Assembly (NCBI GenBank): GCA_013146195.2
Contig: CM028378.1
Span: 38,710,108-38,774,107, forward strand
Origin: Codonopsis lanceolata
Taxonomy: Eukaryota; Streptophyta; Magnoliopsida; Asterales; Campanulaceae
Length of the DNA stretch: 64,000 nt
Reading direction: 5' to 3'
The stretch's first letter is position 1; each line of letters opens with the position of its first letter. The position numbers and the translations under genes are program-made. Of the stretch, positions 1-12,859 are shown one piece after another. The notes under the pieces were generated by a model that was not told the origin of the DNA, did no database searches, and saw only the letters and a list, made by a program, of their open reading frames with translations.

Positions 1-2560
1 CGAGTTAGATGAGCTCGGGCATTGGCCTAGATATGGCAAGCGAAGATCTTTCAAATAGTAGTCTCTATCATCGTCGACGATCTGATATGGATGAAGATGT
101 CATGTAAATAACTATTGCGGCCGTGGGGCTCTGCCATATAAATAAGAGTGTTCAGCCACGATAGTAGTAGCCCCCTCACTTCTTGAGCGTATGAGCATAT
201 CTGTAGATCAAGAAGTAGTAAAGATTTTTGCTTGCTTCAAGCCTCAATAACAACCCCCCTAGTTAACTATTGCCATCAACTGGGAAATAATAAATCAATA
301 AATGTCTTGGCTTCCAGTAATGTTGTAGTTCTCGATTCGATGAAATAATGTTTTTCGAAATCTTCCTTGTAAATAATCATGTAATAGAGGGACACATATG
401 CTCGTGGTTTTTTAGGCTATGCCAGTTTATATTTTACACCTGAAAATTTCGAAGCATCATTGCGAATCAAGCATGTTCCATGTTTAACTAGAATGTGTAT
501 TATGAATTTGTCCTTGCATAAATAAGAAAGTAATCATATTCGCATTTAATCTAAATAGCAGCATATAACAGTAGCTATTGTATAAGCAAATGATCATGTT
601 TCATCACAAATATTTTAGTTTTGCAGTATTTGTAATAGTCCGGGTATATTGATCATATAAGACGAGATCATGCAAATATATTCATATTGTGCGAGAATAA
701 ATCATGGTGACGACACGTCACTTTATAATTTGTTGTTATTTGAATGCGTGGAATTAAGGGATCATGTAAGCGTATCATGCTAACATAGTATAACTTGACT
801 AGACGTGTTATCCCAAGCCAGTAACATTGCACAAGTAGTTTGCGAGCTCTATACGAGGAATTTTTATAACTATTTGGTATGAGTGCGCGAGTAGATAGCT
901 CGGCATAAAGCAACATCATTAAGTATATCGTAATTCTCATAAACATGCGAACTCGTACAACATTTAATTGTTTATCATATACCGATGGAAAGTTAAATAA
1001 TATAATATTTAAGTTGACGAGGCTAACGAGTTCGTGCGCGTTTAATCAAAATAATGTTGTTCAATTTTGTAAGAAGATATTTTGTTCGTTACGAGGAGTA
1101 TGCCATCACATAAAATTGTCAAATAGTTGCGTATAATGAATCATACTCGTCATGGTAAAAAATATTGCATCCAATCCATTAAGTCATATTATTGCTCATC
1201 ATGTAATTAGGAAAAAATTCATAAGCATGTAAATATAACACAAATATATAGTTAGGTGTGCCCAAATATATTTATGCAATTTTATATAATGTCAATACAT
1301 TATTCGTGGTATATAACATGTTAAATGTACAAAGCATTGTAAATAAATTGTAGCATGCATCATCATTGTGGACACTTCGTTGTAATTGTAGCAACATTGC
1401 GAACATAAATTAATTGCAGTTATTCCAATTTATTCCAAATAATTATCCTTATAATTTTTTCGTTGTACACATGTGATAAAAAATTATACCGACATGATAA
1501 CTAAATATGTTGTGTTAGGTATATTAGGAAGTCATGTAACAATAATATAATTAAATAACAAGAGAAACAGTAAATTCACACGAGATGAATAAATATACCA
1601 TTGTGTATTATGGATCGTTGTAATTATAAAACATGCATTGTGATTATTTAATTAAGTATGTATTATAACAATCATCTCAAGCAATGTCTAACCAGTTGCT
1701 GCTATTTATTATTATGAATTTATGAATAAAATGTGTGAGTAATATTAACTTATAGTTGGCATTATAGGAGACATCATCAAGTGGACGGTGATATCAAGAA
1801 AGTAGATGGTGCCATACTGACACATTTTGAAGCTTGTACGCCAAACTTTAGACCATGCCATATTTGTCTGATCAATCCACATCGGCGCACATTGAAGGAA
1901 TGATGATAAGTTCGGCAGATTCTGGCGGCGTGTGCGAGTACTTCCAAAGGCCGATGGCGACGATTTTGATGCTGTTGGACTCACCTGACAAATTTGCATC
2001 CTATAGCGGTGTTGCTTTTCTGGTTTTGTTCCTAAAAAACGCTAGAAATGGCTGTCGGAGTGCTACCGATGTGGGATTGGGCGATACCGCCTTCGGCGGC
2101 TTTAGGTGGCTCGTGGTGGAGCGTGCAAGGTTGGATGGTGGCATTTAGGGTGGCGATGACGTTCTCATCCACTCAAGACGCACACAACCATGGTGTCATT
2201 TTTCTCTTTACCGTTGGGAAATGGGCTGATCTACGTAGTTGACGCACTGCCGGCCGATGACGGAACAAAACGCTTCTAGTGTCTTGTGCTTGTAGGGTGT
2301 TACTTTTCTGTTTTGGGCTTTCCTTCTTCTCCGAGTCTGTACCAAAATGAAGACACAGTATGAAGCTTTGGTGGCTTCCATGGTAGAATTTGGTGACCTT
2401 CGAAACTTACTTTCTTCTTGCTCGTATAGACGGTAATGTATGAGAATCGAAAAGAAAAACTCGATTCCCGGCAACAGAACCACTTGATGACACCACGAGA
2501 GGAGGTGCCGAAAGTCTCGTCATTCGTGATGTCATCGAGTGGATATCTGACTGTTTGGTC
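1..2560. other. Unassigned AT-rich DNA, no gene recognised
   Basis: No reading frame here matches a family I know. The first 1.7 kb is AT-rich with short, stop-ridden frames. From about 1745 to 2500 base composition becomes more balanced and a minus-strand frame of 84 codons (1745-1999) and one of 91 codons (2208-2483) appear, but neither shows a recognisable domain. This stretch could be a decayed retroelement or gene remnant. I see no direct terminal repeats that would prove it. Confidence 0.4.
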
Positions 2561-2600
2561 TACAAAGAGAGAGAGAGAGAGCGCCGTTAGGAAGCTGGGA

Positions 2601-2960
2601 GGTGATCCCAGCTAAAGCCCTCCGGTGTGAGAATCAATAACAAGGATAATATGTGTCGGAGCTCAGGCGTTCCCTCGAGCTACCGGTGAAATCAGTATTC
2701 AAAGTGTGCTTTTAAAGAGAGAGAAAGAGGTTGAGGAGTCCAACTGTCCTCTATAATGAGGGAAAACCCCTTATATATAGTACCTCATGGGCTTTTACTT
2801 ACTTTGGGCTTGGGCCCTTCTTTTGCTATAAGCCTTTTGACGAGTACTTTGGGGGATGTATTTTTGGTGCACATCATGTGAAAATTGATTTTGGTGACAG
2901 TGGGGCAAGTGGTGTAACTTGGGGGTTATTGATTTTGGAAAGACCCATGTCCATGTAAGC
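2601..2960. repeat. LTR-like / retroelement-derived stretch
   Basis: The motif CCCTCCGGTGTGAGAATCA (2618-2636) followed by a stretch ending in a TATATA box-like run and GGGCTTGGGCCC (2810-2821) resembles the terminal region of plant LTR-type repeats. A related motif, CCCTCCGGCGTAAGAATCA, is found at 12868-12886 in a similar setting, so this is a dispersed repeat. No paired end, primer-binding site or target duplication was found, so the class is a guess. Confidence 0.35.
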
Positions 2961-3502
2961 AATAATATAGAAAGATGAGAGAAAGAAGACAACCCAGTCA
3001 CCATCCACTAAGGGAAATTATGTCATTCAATTAAAAAATTAACGTAAAAGTTAACTGTCGTCAAATGAGGGACTAACTGAAGGTCAAAACTTGAGTTTAA
3101 GGATCAAAATAAGATGTTTTAAAGTAGTTGAACGAAATCAACCTACAGTGTTAAGTTAAGGGACCAAATTATATATTAAACCTTTTCGATTTAAAGAAAG
3201 CGTGCAATTCTAACGTAATTTTTCTTTGATACCTTAGTATTCTAAATAATGTCATATCAATAAGTATTTCATTGTTTCCATTTCACAATTAATAAAAATA
3301 TTATAAATAATTTGTTTTAAAAAAACTTTTTAAAAATACAAATGTGACACTTAATTTGAAACATCTCAAAATGAATTAATAAGTGACAATCAAAGCCGGA
3401 TACACCTAATAGGGTTTGGGGGCATTGCCCCACTTGGCTTTTGTTTTTTAATAACAATCTATCAAATCTCACCGATTGCCCCACTTAAGTAAATAAAAAA
3501 AA

Positions 3503-3762
3503 CTTCTTCGATTCCAAAATTATTGTCGTACTTTCTTTTTTCGTTCGTTCCAAAATAATTATTTTATTTGAAACTTTTCTTTTTAGGACAATATTTTTAC
3601 CACTTTATCAATAATTTTTTTATTATACTTTAATTATGAGCCACATATATATAAGCTTTGAAGTAAATTACATATCAAATTAATATTAATAATCTAGTCA
3701 AATATATTTTTAAATCGTGCGCTAATTTAACACAAAAGATAATTTTGGGACATATGGAGTAT
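3503..3762. mobile_element. Decayed Stowaway-like MITE
   Basis: The left part reads ...GATTCCAAAATTATTGT and the right part ...AATTTTGGGACATATGGAGTA, which are approximate inverted copies of each other and carry the GGAGTA end typical of plant Stowaway (Tc1/mariner) MITEs. The left terminus is poorly preserved, so the exact edge is uncertain. Confidence 0.35.
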
Positions 3763-3838
3763 TAGTTTTTAACTCACCAACTCTTGTTCTCTCATCATTC
3801 TCATGAATCTCACCTCACGCGGCTCACTCTTACTCTCT

Positions 3839-3847
3839 CTCTTTCTA
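3839..3847. repeat. 9-bp target-site duplication, left copy
   Basis: CTCTTTCTA directly precedes the left inverted repeat. The identical nonamer at 5346-5354 directly follows the right inverted repeat. A 9-bp duplication is the hallmark of Mutator-superfamily insertion. Confidence 0.85.
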
Positions 3848-5345
3848 GGTTTAAATCTCAATTTGGTCACCCTACTTTCGGCCAAAATTCATTAAGCTCA
3901 CTCTACTTTTTTTTTCCTCAATTTAATCATTTTACTTGGCTTCGTCATTCAATAAGGTCACTTGAGTAATTTTTGTCCGTTATGTTGGATGAAAATCATT
4001 AAAAAGACCAAAATACCCTTATTAAGTTGAAGGGTTTTACTATCGATGTTAAAAATTGAGGGTTCAAACTAAGTCCTACAATTATTCATATCAGATAGTG
4101 CACTCACGCCGCCATCTCTCAACCCTCTCTCCCTGACCTATGTCCTAACTCCCAAGCATCTTCTCCAATCTGATCTCCATCTCCACTTCGAGTCCTCGAC
4201 GGCGACGGCGATGACGAGTTTGAAACATACCAACTACAAAGGTAGAAATATAAAATGCTTCTCATTTCTCAAGGAATTGGTTCACTTCAGTTAATAATAG
4301 GTCGCCCGTCTTCTTCCTCGCTCAAATCACAATTTGTTGAAGGGCTTCGATCAATTAAAAAAGGGGTGAAAGAGATGCTGAATTGGTACCAATTTGGGCA
4401 GAAGCACATACATTTCTATATGGGTGAGAAATAGGGCTAAGAGTTTTGAGAGATTTCTGGGGGCCTCTTGCAAGGGCTATGAAGACAAAATAGAGGAATT
4501 ATTAATGGATATTGAGAAGGGCCGCAATCCTTCAACAAAGACAAAAAGAGGAAATAACAGGGGCAAGATTAAAAGGAGGGTCAATTGGGAGCTTAAAAAC
4601 TTGTGCTGCAGTATTAATTTCGACGGGGCAGCAAGCGAGAGGGGTGGGGAAGAGATGATTCAGCACACTTGTTAATTGTTTTATGGAATAAGGAGACCTT
4701 CGGGAAGATAGAGCATACAATTAAATTGGCCATGGAAGAAATCAAATGCTTGGATGATTTAAATGGTGAGGGTGGAATGGGGATGTTACTTGCGGAGAAT
4801 GAGGTTAAGATGGTGGTTAAAGGGCTTTTGATAAGTGAAGAAATATTATGGTGACAAAAATCCCAAATTCAGTGGTTAAGGAAGGGAACAAAAATACTCT
4901 ATTCTTTCACCACATGGCTAGTGATCACAATAGTTATAATCAAATCCGAAAGCTTAAGATAGATGGATTTGTGATGGAAGATCCAGCGGAGGAAGCAAGT
5001 GGATAGATGGACGCTGGGGGTGGAGCGGGAAGTAGAAGAGGAAGTGGTAGGAATGAGGGAAAGGGATGTGGGTGATGTTGCAGAGGCCATTGTTTGAACT
5101 AAAACACACAGTGTGTGTGTGAGAGAGGAAACTGAAGAAATGAGGAAATTGAAAATTATATTAAAAATATTAGTAAGGGTATTTTTGGAATTTGAGAATT
5201 TTTTTAAAGTTTTCAACAAAAAATTTTGACGGAATGATGAACTTGATATTTATGTCCAAGTAAAGTGATTAAATTGAGAAAAAAAAGTAGAGTGAGCTTA
5301 ATGAATTTTGGCCGAAAGTAAGGTGACCAAATTGAGATTTAAACC
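3848..5345. mobile_element. Mutator-like element (TIR-MULE) carrying a LINE fragment
   Basis: The left end begins GGTTTAAATCTCAATTTGGT and the right end finishes with its near-perfect inverse. The matching arms extend about 95-100 bp (3848-3945 and 5245-5345) with only a few differences. An exact 9-bp duplication, CTCTTTCTA, flanks the element on both sides. The 1.5-kb body has no transposase. It holds a piece of LINE coding sequence and a short GC-richer segment (4080-4210) of unknown origin. Termini, duplication length and captured cargo all fit a non-autonomous MULE, Pack-MULE-like except that the recognisable cargo is another transposon. Confidence 0.85.
4394..4990 (+). pseudogene. L1-type LINE ORF2 fragment (endonuclease-RT linker region)
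   Basis: The plus strand encodes, across shifting frames, the segment found between the endonuclease and reverse transcriptase domains of plant L1-like LINEs. The first frame (4394-4675) includes WELKNLCCSINFDG. A second frame (4669-4854) includes LWNKETFGKIE and ends at EEILW followed by TGA. The match resumes in another frame with NQIRKLKIDGF near 4940-4975. The piece has at least one stop and two frame changes and lacks both the endonuclease catalytic core and the RT domain. It lies wholly inside the MULE at 3848-5345, so it was inserted in or captured by it. Assignment is from recalled family consensus. Confidence 0.65.
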
Positions 5346-5354
5346 CTCTTTCTA

Positions 5355-5769
5355 CGTAAACTCATCTCCTTCAGTTATTCCAGAATCTTGGTTCCTTCCC
5401 CAATCCTATCCCAGCCCCAGACTCTAGCCCTCATCGCCACCGCCATGGCGCCATTCGCCAAGTGCATGCGAACCATCTCCACGAACCATGGCTCCAGTGC
5501 TCTACTGGACCACTTCTCCAGCTGCCTCTGAGCTCTCCAACAGGAGAGACAAGTAGGTAACACGCCAACACCATGCCGTCCGGATCTGATCTCCCATAGG
5601 TATCTCTTCCACTTCCAGACTTCCTCTCGCAGTCTAACAGTCTCTCTCATATTATGAAATTTGAATTTCTAATAGTAAAATAAAAATTATAAAAGAACCC
5701 TAATTTTGAAATAGCCCTAAATCCTAATTTAGTGATTTTGAGAATTTGAATTGCGTATTTAATTTATGT
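5355..5769. other. Short spacer between two MULEs
   Basis: Holds short frames only. No motif or repeat recognised. Confidence 0.4.
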
Positions 5770-6201
5770 GGGGAAAAATGGCAAATCGCACTATTCTTAT
5801 TACAGTTTTAGTCTCTTAACAATTTTTTTTAAAAAAAACATTTGGATCCATTGAGTATTAAATTTTTTCAGTGACCATCATTTTGATGGATGCCGTTAGT
5901 GGAATATCGTTAAGTTGCACATGTATATTTTGTAAGGACTAAAATGAGTTTTTTTCAAACTTAACTTATATCAAAATTTAAAATTGAATCCCTAGAGTTA
6001 AAAAAATTACCCTAAGCCATTCTTCCCCGATTTTTTTTAACCCACCAAATTTTACTACAGAGATTGAAGTTGCTTCCATGAAAATATTTCAACTTGAGCA
6101 AAGGTTGGACCCCGCTGCCCCGATAAGTCCAACTTGAGGAATCCTTGTGCAAATCAACCAACAACAGTAACGACCGTGATCAACGGAGACAGTCAACTGT
6201 C

Positions 6202-7101
6202 ATGAACCCAACCGAGTTGCTGGAGTGCCCAGTATGCCTCCAACCTTTTGACGGCGAGTCTACAACTCCACGCGTTCTCCCTTGTGGCCACTCCGCCTGC
6301 GAAACCTGCCTCACACAGCTCCCCAAACCCTTTCCCAACATCGTTCGCTGCCCAGCTTGTACGCAGCTCGTCAAATACCCTCACCCACAAGGCCCATCCG
6401 CTCTCCCCAAAAACATTTACCTCCCTCGCCTCTCCTCTCTTCTTACAACCACCAATTCCTATAATTCCCCCAAACTCACAAAATCCATCACCCAACTCAC
6501 CCAAGATTTCATACCCAATTTGTGGTCTCATGAGTTTTATTATAAATGAAAAGACTCGATTGTTCCAAGAGATGTTGTTTCTATTGAATCAGGTGCTGCC
6601 AATGAAGATGGGTTTCGGTTGTATGGAAGGATCGGGAGTTTGGGGGAGGGGTTACTTGGGATGCCTATGACGTGTTTGTTGAAAGAGAAACAAAAGGTGA
6701 GTCTTTTAAAAGTTGGTTTATTTTCGTGTGGTGATGATTCTGGGTTTAATTACAGACTTACAGTTATGTTGCTAAAATTATATAGGTTTTGTTTGGAATG
6801 ATAGATGGTCAAATAAATGAATTGGGTTTGATCCTATGGGGTAGTCTGAGGGGGGGGGGGAGTCGAATTTGTCCTACCGATGAGTTTTAGTATAACGAGG
6901 ACCTCATTTGATAAGAGTGTTTACCTTGTGTGTAAGAGGTATAATTGGAGTTCCTTCAATAAGTTGAAACATGAGCCTGGTTGTGTTGATGAGGAGATTG
7001 AAAATGATGTTTATGGATTTGCGATGATTGGCATGGAAATATGTGACTTAGTTAATGGATTGCACAAGGAAGGCTTAATTATTGGTTGTTTAGGGCTATG
7101 A
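6202..7101 (+). pseudogene. RING-finger E3 ligase / kinase-like gene fragment, captured and broken
   Basis: From the ATG at 6202 the frame encodes a C3HC4-type RING: CPVC, then CGHSACETC, then CPAC, with all metal ligands in order within the first 60 residues. RING domains recruit ubiquitin-conjugating enzymes, so the parent was probably a ubiquitin ligase. The frame meets TGA at 6547-6549, where the sense codon appears to have been a tryptophan. It then stays open in the same phase (KDSIVPRDVVS...) to 6801. A further in-phase stretch (6880-7101, with FAMIGMEICDLVNGLHKEGL) resembles part of a kinase-like domain. The match ends abruptly near 7101, so the parent gene's downstream part is missing. 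An upstream in-frame ATG at 6145 exists, but 6202 fits the RING protein start better. The nonsense codon makes full-length function unlikely. I recall plant RING-kinase fusion proteins of this type but cannot name the exact orthologue. Confidence 0.7.
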
Positions 7102-7846
7102 GAGCATCACCACTGTTATAATTTTGGTATTCTTAGCTTTATTCTTAGCTAAGAATACCAAATACAACAATGAGAGAGATTCTTAGGTGCATTCTTAGAG
7201 GAGAGAGAGTGTGAGAAATTCTAACCATTGTTTGAGGAGTTTACTTATCAAAAAAAAAAAGAAATTCTTGATTAAGAATAAAAAACGGAAGGAAGATCAA
7301 TACCAGCCGCATGAAGAGGCGTGTGGTGCACCGCTATTTCAGCTTTGGCCCGTGCACCACACGCGATGGAGAATCGCGTGAAGGGCGTGAAGGTTGGGTC
7401 CCCGTGTATGCCAATTGCAAGAAAAATTGATTTTTCAATTTTTTTAAATTTAACCATTTGAATTTTGGTGTTTAATCATTTAAATTATTGACGTTTTTAT
7501 GTAATTGTAATTATTGAATTGTTTTGACGTAGTTTTTAAGTACTTATGTTTTATGTAATTTTATCATTGTGTAATTTTTTTAATTTTAACGTTTTTATGT
7601 AATTTTCTATTTATGTAATTTTACGAGTTATGTATAATATGCGTTTTAATTAAATTATAAAATTTATAATTTATAATTTAATTGTTATTTTAAAATTAAT
7701 TTATGTCTTAATTTATGTCTTAATTTATTTATACGAAATATTTAATATGAAATATATTAAATAACGTTAAATAAATTTATTTGTTGAGAAGTATAAATAT
7801 AAGATTAAAGTGTAAAATTAATGAGGTGGTAGTAGGACCCATTTAA
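7102..7846. other. AT-rich filler inside the Pack-MULE
   Basis: Begins with a small hairpin-forming stretch (TTCTTAGCTAAGAA around 7144) and continues as low-complexity AT-rich DNA. A faint inverted similarity between 7105-7130 and 8125-8150 suggests a degraded MITE into which the element at 7847-8116 inserted. This is weak. Confidence 0.3.
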
Positions 7847-8116
7847 GGGTTCGTTTGGTGCAACGTTTTGAAAATGTAGTTTTTTTTAAAAAAACACAAC
7901 ATTTTCAAAACGCATTTTTATTTTTGTAAACACGTTTGGAAAACTATTTCAAAATGTTATTTTTCATAAACAAAGTAGTTGTAAACGCAACATATTTTTA
8001 AAACGCTGCACATTTTTAAAACGTTACGTTTTAAAACGTTGTATTGAAATAATTTTAAAGAGAATCGTTGCGTTTTTTACCAGCGTTTTGACCAAAACGT
8101 TTCATTAAACAAGCAC
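7847..8116. mobile_element. PIF/Harbinger (Tourist-like) MITE
   Basis: The left end GGGTTCGTTTGGTGCAACG and the inverse of the right end GTGCTTGTTTAATGAAACG match at about three quarters of positions. TAA precedes the left end (7844-7846) and TAA follows the right end (8117-8119), the usual 3-bp Harbinger target duplication. The interior is a 270-bp AT-rich foldback with repeated AAAACGTT motifs and no coding capacity. Confidence 0.6.
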
Positions 8117-8704
8117 TAAGAAGATGTTAAAAAGTTATACAATGAGAAGATATATTCTTAAGTGGGTTAAGAAAAAAAAATATATAAATGACAGTAGAAC
8201 CCAACTAATATTTTTAGAGAGGAATAACAACAATGTTGATGCTCAGAGCTATCGGACTTCAATTTTATTCTTTCGCATCCTTTTAGGATTTTACTAATGA
8301 AATAATTGTTGCTGAACCACCCAATGTGAGTCAGACTCTTTGTGTGGTTAGTGGACGATATTGATGAAGAAGCTTCCATGCCACCGTTGCAACTTCAATC
8401 TCTGTAGTAAAATCTAGTGTGTTTAAAAAAGAAATTGAGGAAGAAGGGCTTAGGGTTATTTTTTAAACTTTAGGGGTTTAATTATAAATTTTGATATAAG
8501 TTAGGTTTAAAAAAAACATTTTAGTCCTTATAAAATATACATGGATAACTTAACGGTATTTTGCTAACGATATCCATTAAAAGTACTGTTACTGAAAAAA
8601 TTTAATGCTCAAAGGACTCAAATTTGAAAAAAAATTTGTTAAGGAACTAAAATTGTAACATGTCTATACTCAAGGGACCAATGGTGCGATTTATTCATTT
8701 ATGT

Positions 8705-10997
8705 AATTGTTGTGAATTGTGAATTTGTGATAGAGAATAATATTGTTTTATATCCGAAATTTGTATGATATATGTCAATGTTAGTATGTGGTTTTGTACT
8801 TTTGTGTTTATTAGTTTAATATCTTGGTAGGAAAATCTTTATTTATTTAATATGAAATTAGAGCATTTTAATTTGGGGATTTACGAAACCAAATTTGTGA
8901 TCAATTTTTAAATGATTGTCTTGTATGTTTTATTAATATTTTTTTGTTTAAAAATATTACAAATAATGATATAATTAAACGTTTTCAAAATATGAAAATG
9001 CGTTGGGGATAATTATGATTTTTAAACTTTATTAAATTTTTACCCCTTCCCGCCATTGAGTGACGCTTACTTTTAATTTTTAAATGGAGGGAGGATGGTC
9101 TTATTGACTTCACTTTGAGTCCATGATTGCTATTCTTTTCTTTTCCTCCCATTGTTCAAAATAAATATCTCCCATTTGATTTTGGTCGTTTCAAAATAAG
9201 TGTAACATTTGTATTTCTTTAGCAAATTATCTTTAATACCCTTACTAATTATAAGATGAAAAAAATTAAAGAGCAAATTGATTTGACACCACTAAAAATT
9301 ACTTCATTTTTTCCATTGAAAAATCAATATTTGAAAAGTTTAATGATTAATGGATACGTCATTCGCTTTAAACAAAGTGTCGACTATTATATTTTTTGAT
9401 ATTTCATTTAAAAAGTCTATTTTTATAAATTAAACCATGAAATTTTTAATTTCCAAATATACCCTTCTTACATTTTTATGCATATACAGTTAAAAAGCTA
9501 GAATGCCAAATTTTCCACTGTGTATGACTGACTCCTTTCAACCCATTTCACCGAAAATCACTTGCAACATTTGGATTTCATCGGTAATTGGTAGGGGGCT
9601 ATCCGAAGTTTTCTACGGCGACATGAAAATTTCGCCGAAAAGTGTATGTAATTGGATTGTAAGTGCAACCCAATTGATTACTCCGGTCGACTTGATTCCG
9701 GGATTACACTTGGCTCAACACAACAATGGCTAGTTTCATGTTTTTCAGGGCCTTCATTCGCCAGTACTACTCCCCTGAGCTCCGCGTATTCATGAGCTTT
9801 CTTAATCCATTACGTACGCACAAGTTCAACTGAAGCCATGTCAGGCGCAAAATGGAGTATGCACGTACAAAATTATGATAATAAGAATGTATTAATGCAA
9901 GACATGGAAATCGACCATGATTGTTGCAATGGCCAATATGTAGAATTATGATGTTTACGATCCATAATTGTTATTGAGAGGATATTGACTGTTCACTTGA
10001 TCTTACTGGTCAAAGAATGAACAAAAGGAGAAATCGAGGGGGAAGGAAAGAAAGAAGAAATTCCTAGAGATCCCAAACAATATGATAATTTTGTATCATA
10101 ATTTTTTTTTAAAAAAAATTGGCTTTTAAAAATGGACTCTTTGTCCAGATCACAGAGATCACATAGGGGGGGGGGAGTATATAGGTATTTCAACCACTTT
10201 GTTAAAATTTGTATAAATCAATAGAATACATTTATTTTAAATAAAAGGATGTATTTTTTTTAGATGTATATATTTGTTAGGAGTTAGGATGGACGGAAGG
10301 AACAAGTAGCCATTTCTTGGACTAACAAGGAGTGAGCATATTATTATTATTGAGATAGAGATATGCTGTGGGGTCTGGGTCCCAACGATAATATGGGTGA
10401 GGGCAGCTGCACCGAATTAAAACACATGCAACAACAAACCACTGAGTTTTCTATGGCCATATGGTACAATTGGTGGTCATTCTATTCGCCTGCTACTTGT
10501 CAGCACTCAGCACAAGCCCAATGTACAAGTCGCCAAATCCCCACACTTTCGGATACTTCAATACAGTATGTATGTCTCATTCTAACACTGTGTGTGTCAG
10601 TGAGTGTGTGTGTGAGAGAGATAGAGATATAAAGTGGAACAAGGCTTGATCAATTTGACTCTTGTGTGCATGTAAATGGTAAAGCAAACCAATTGTGTCA
10701 TGTGTATTTGGACAAGCCAACTCAAGTAGTGCTAAATTTACAAATATTTTAGTAATCTCTTCAAACTTGAAATTTCAATGCTCAAGTCTCAACTAACTTT
10801 ACTTCCACCCATCTCTTTCATTTGGTTGAGGTGCACTCTCTCCTAGTTTTCGGCCATGCATGACAATCCTACTTCAACGTGGGTTTGCGAGTTGACCAAA
10901 TTGACACGTCTTCTATTGGTTCACTTTTTTAAATATTTAATTGTTTTAATATTTTTTATTTTTTTTCAACCGCATAAGTTTACTTTTATAAATTCAA
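8705..10997. other. Intergenic AT-rich DNA
   Basis: No gene recognised. Two places look like worn Stowaway-type edges (near 9180-9400 and 10150-10290, the latter with GGATGGACGGA) but paired ends are not convincing. A short frame at 9503-9733 (76 codons) has no recognisable domain. Short TGTG/GAGA runs lie near 10590-10630. Confidence 0.4.
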
Positions 10998-12680
10998 CTA
11001 GTTTTATATCTGTGCGTTAAACGTATGGACATATATATTTTTCAATCAAATTATACTCAGTTAAATTATAATAAAGCAAAATGAAGACAAAAAAAAAACT
11101 AAAAAAAGATATTATTTCAATGAATAAAAAAATATCATTTGATTAAAAATTATTATGAAAATAAAGAAATATATGTGTCAGTTGATTAATAATAATAAAA
11201 TAAATAAATTTGAATAACTGCAATTTATGAAAATTAAATAAATAATTAAAATGAAAATACAAAAAATGTGTATCGCAGTGTATCAATTTTCAGTAGCGAT
11301 ACGTCGATTTGGATTCATGAATCATCAATTTAGAATCACAATGCATCGTTATAAATTGGAAATAGACCATTTGAACGTGAGGCATCGATTTAAAATCGCG
11401 ATGCACTATTATGGAATGAGAATGTCAATTACACAATTTTGAATCATGCATGACAAATTGGCAATGCATGAATTGATGCTTATCGCAAGCGTGCCCGATT
11501 CATTAAAGGTATAATCGTCCTTTCACATCAAAGACGTTTTTTCCGATTAAAAAAGTATAGTGGACAGCGGTTGAATATCAGTCAAAAAAGACTGACCCAA
11601 TTTTTACCATATTCTTTTCAAACCTTTAAAATACAAAAAAATATAAATGGGTCTGACGTGTTCATAACCCGACACATATTAATTGAATGACAAAACTTAC
11701 TCTAAAAAAATTTAATTGACGATGATCGATTGAAAATTGACTCAAATAATTCTATTTCTACTGATTTAAGCATGTTTATGGCTTATTTCAATATCAATAA
11801 TTAATAACAATTGAAAAGACAAATTTAATCTTTTGGCTCTGTTACTTCGTCCCACTCACAGATATTAAAACGACATTGTTTTAGAGCATATATATATATA
11901 TTAAAAACTCTTGTTTTGAGTCTCGCTACCTCTTGTCATGATATCTATTTCAGCAACCTTGTCCTCTTACCGAAAAAAAACTATTAACCCAACTTATGAA
12001 ACCAACTCATATTTTAGTTTTTCTTCTTCACTCCCATTACTTATTATCCCTCTCCCCATTCTCTATCCTCGAAAATATAGAACTCTATGAAGGGGGATCA
12101 TCAAGATAGCTTTCCAAGTGAGAATACTTGGGCACTCTACAGTTTGATGTAAATCTGATTACTTTTTGAACACAGCGGCAAATCAATTCGTTCATGATTA
12201 AATGGTCGGTTCATTTTTTTTAAAAGAGAGGTAACTTTGCACTTCCGAAACATTTCCTCTTTGTTAGAGGTATTGTTTGTTTCGTTTTGTTATTTACCAT
12301 TATATAGTTCTTGTTTCTTGAAGTATTTGTTAAATTTTATTTATTTCAAATCGATATATTTTTTATATCTGTCAATCATTTATAATTAATCATATGCATT
12401 AGTGTTTTAGATGAACTTTTGATGTTTTTTAAAATTTGAATATGATGAAATGGATAACAAAATTTCAAAATCTCTATATTTTTGTTGGTCAATCATATAT
12501 TTAATATCAATAATGAGTATTTGTAATTTTGTTCATAATATTTCTTTTAAGAACTTTGATCCGATGAAATAGACAAAAAAAAAATTCATATATTTCATTT
12601 AGTTATAATGAGTTGTGAGTTTTTGTGATTTCATTGGAAGTATTTGTTTTAATAACTTTTAATCTGGTGAAGTAGACAAA

Positions 12681-12683
<3 letters not shown>

Positions 12684-12731
<48 letters not shown>
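12684..12731. repeat. (AT)n microsatellite
   Basis: About 24 uninterrupted AT dinucleotides. Confidence 0.95.
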
Positions 12732-12734
<3 letters not shown>

Positions 12735-12859
12735 CCAAAAACTCCTTGGATGCACTGGATCGGTCCAAACAAGATACCTGACTTTCAACGTATCTCAAAT
12801 CCTCAAAGCCCAAACCTGCAATTGGATTAGCAAACCGTTAACTAGGCAGGAGCACTCCC

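Larger units (their letters stand above)
5770..8695. mobile_element. Pack-MULE-like element with about 320-bp inverted arms
   Basis: The left arm (5770-6095) and right arm (about 8386-8695) are inverted copies. Both contain AAATCGCAC near the outer end, AACTTATATCAAAATTTA in the middle and TTTTACTACAGAGATTGAAG near the inner edge, each read toward the centre. Outside the arms the flanks read AATTTATGT (5761-5769) and CATTTATGT (8696-8704), an 8-of-9 match expected for a Mutator target duplication. The right tip seems to have lost about 9 bp relative to the left. The 2.9-kb body carries a RING/kinase-like gene fragment on the plus strand and a Harbinger-type MITE, and no transposase. This is the architecture of a Pack-MULE. 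Confidence 0.75.

Noticed and set aside
6193..6531. Minus-strand 112-codon frame as a gene
   Set aside because: It lies antisense to the RING coding region, whose zinc ligands and codon pattern support the plus strand.
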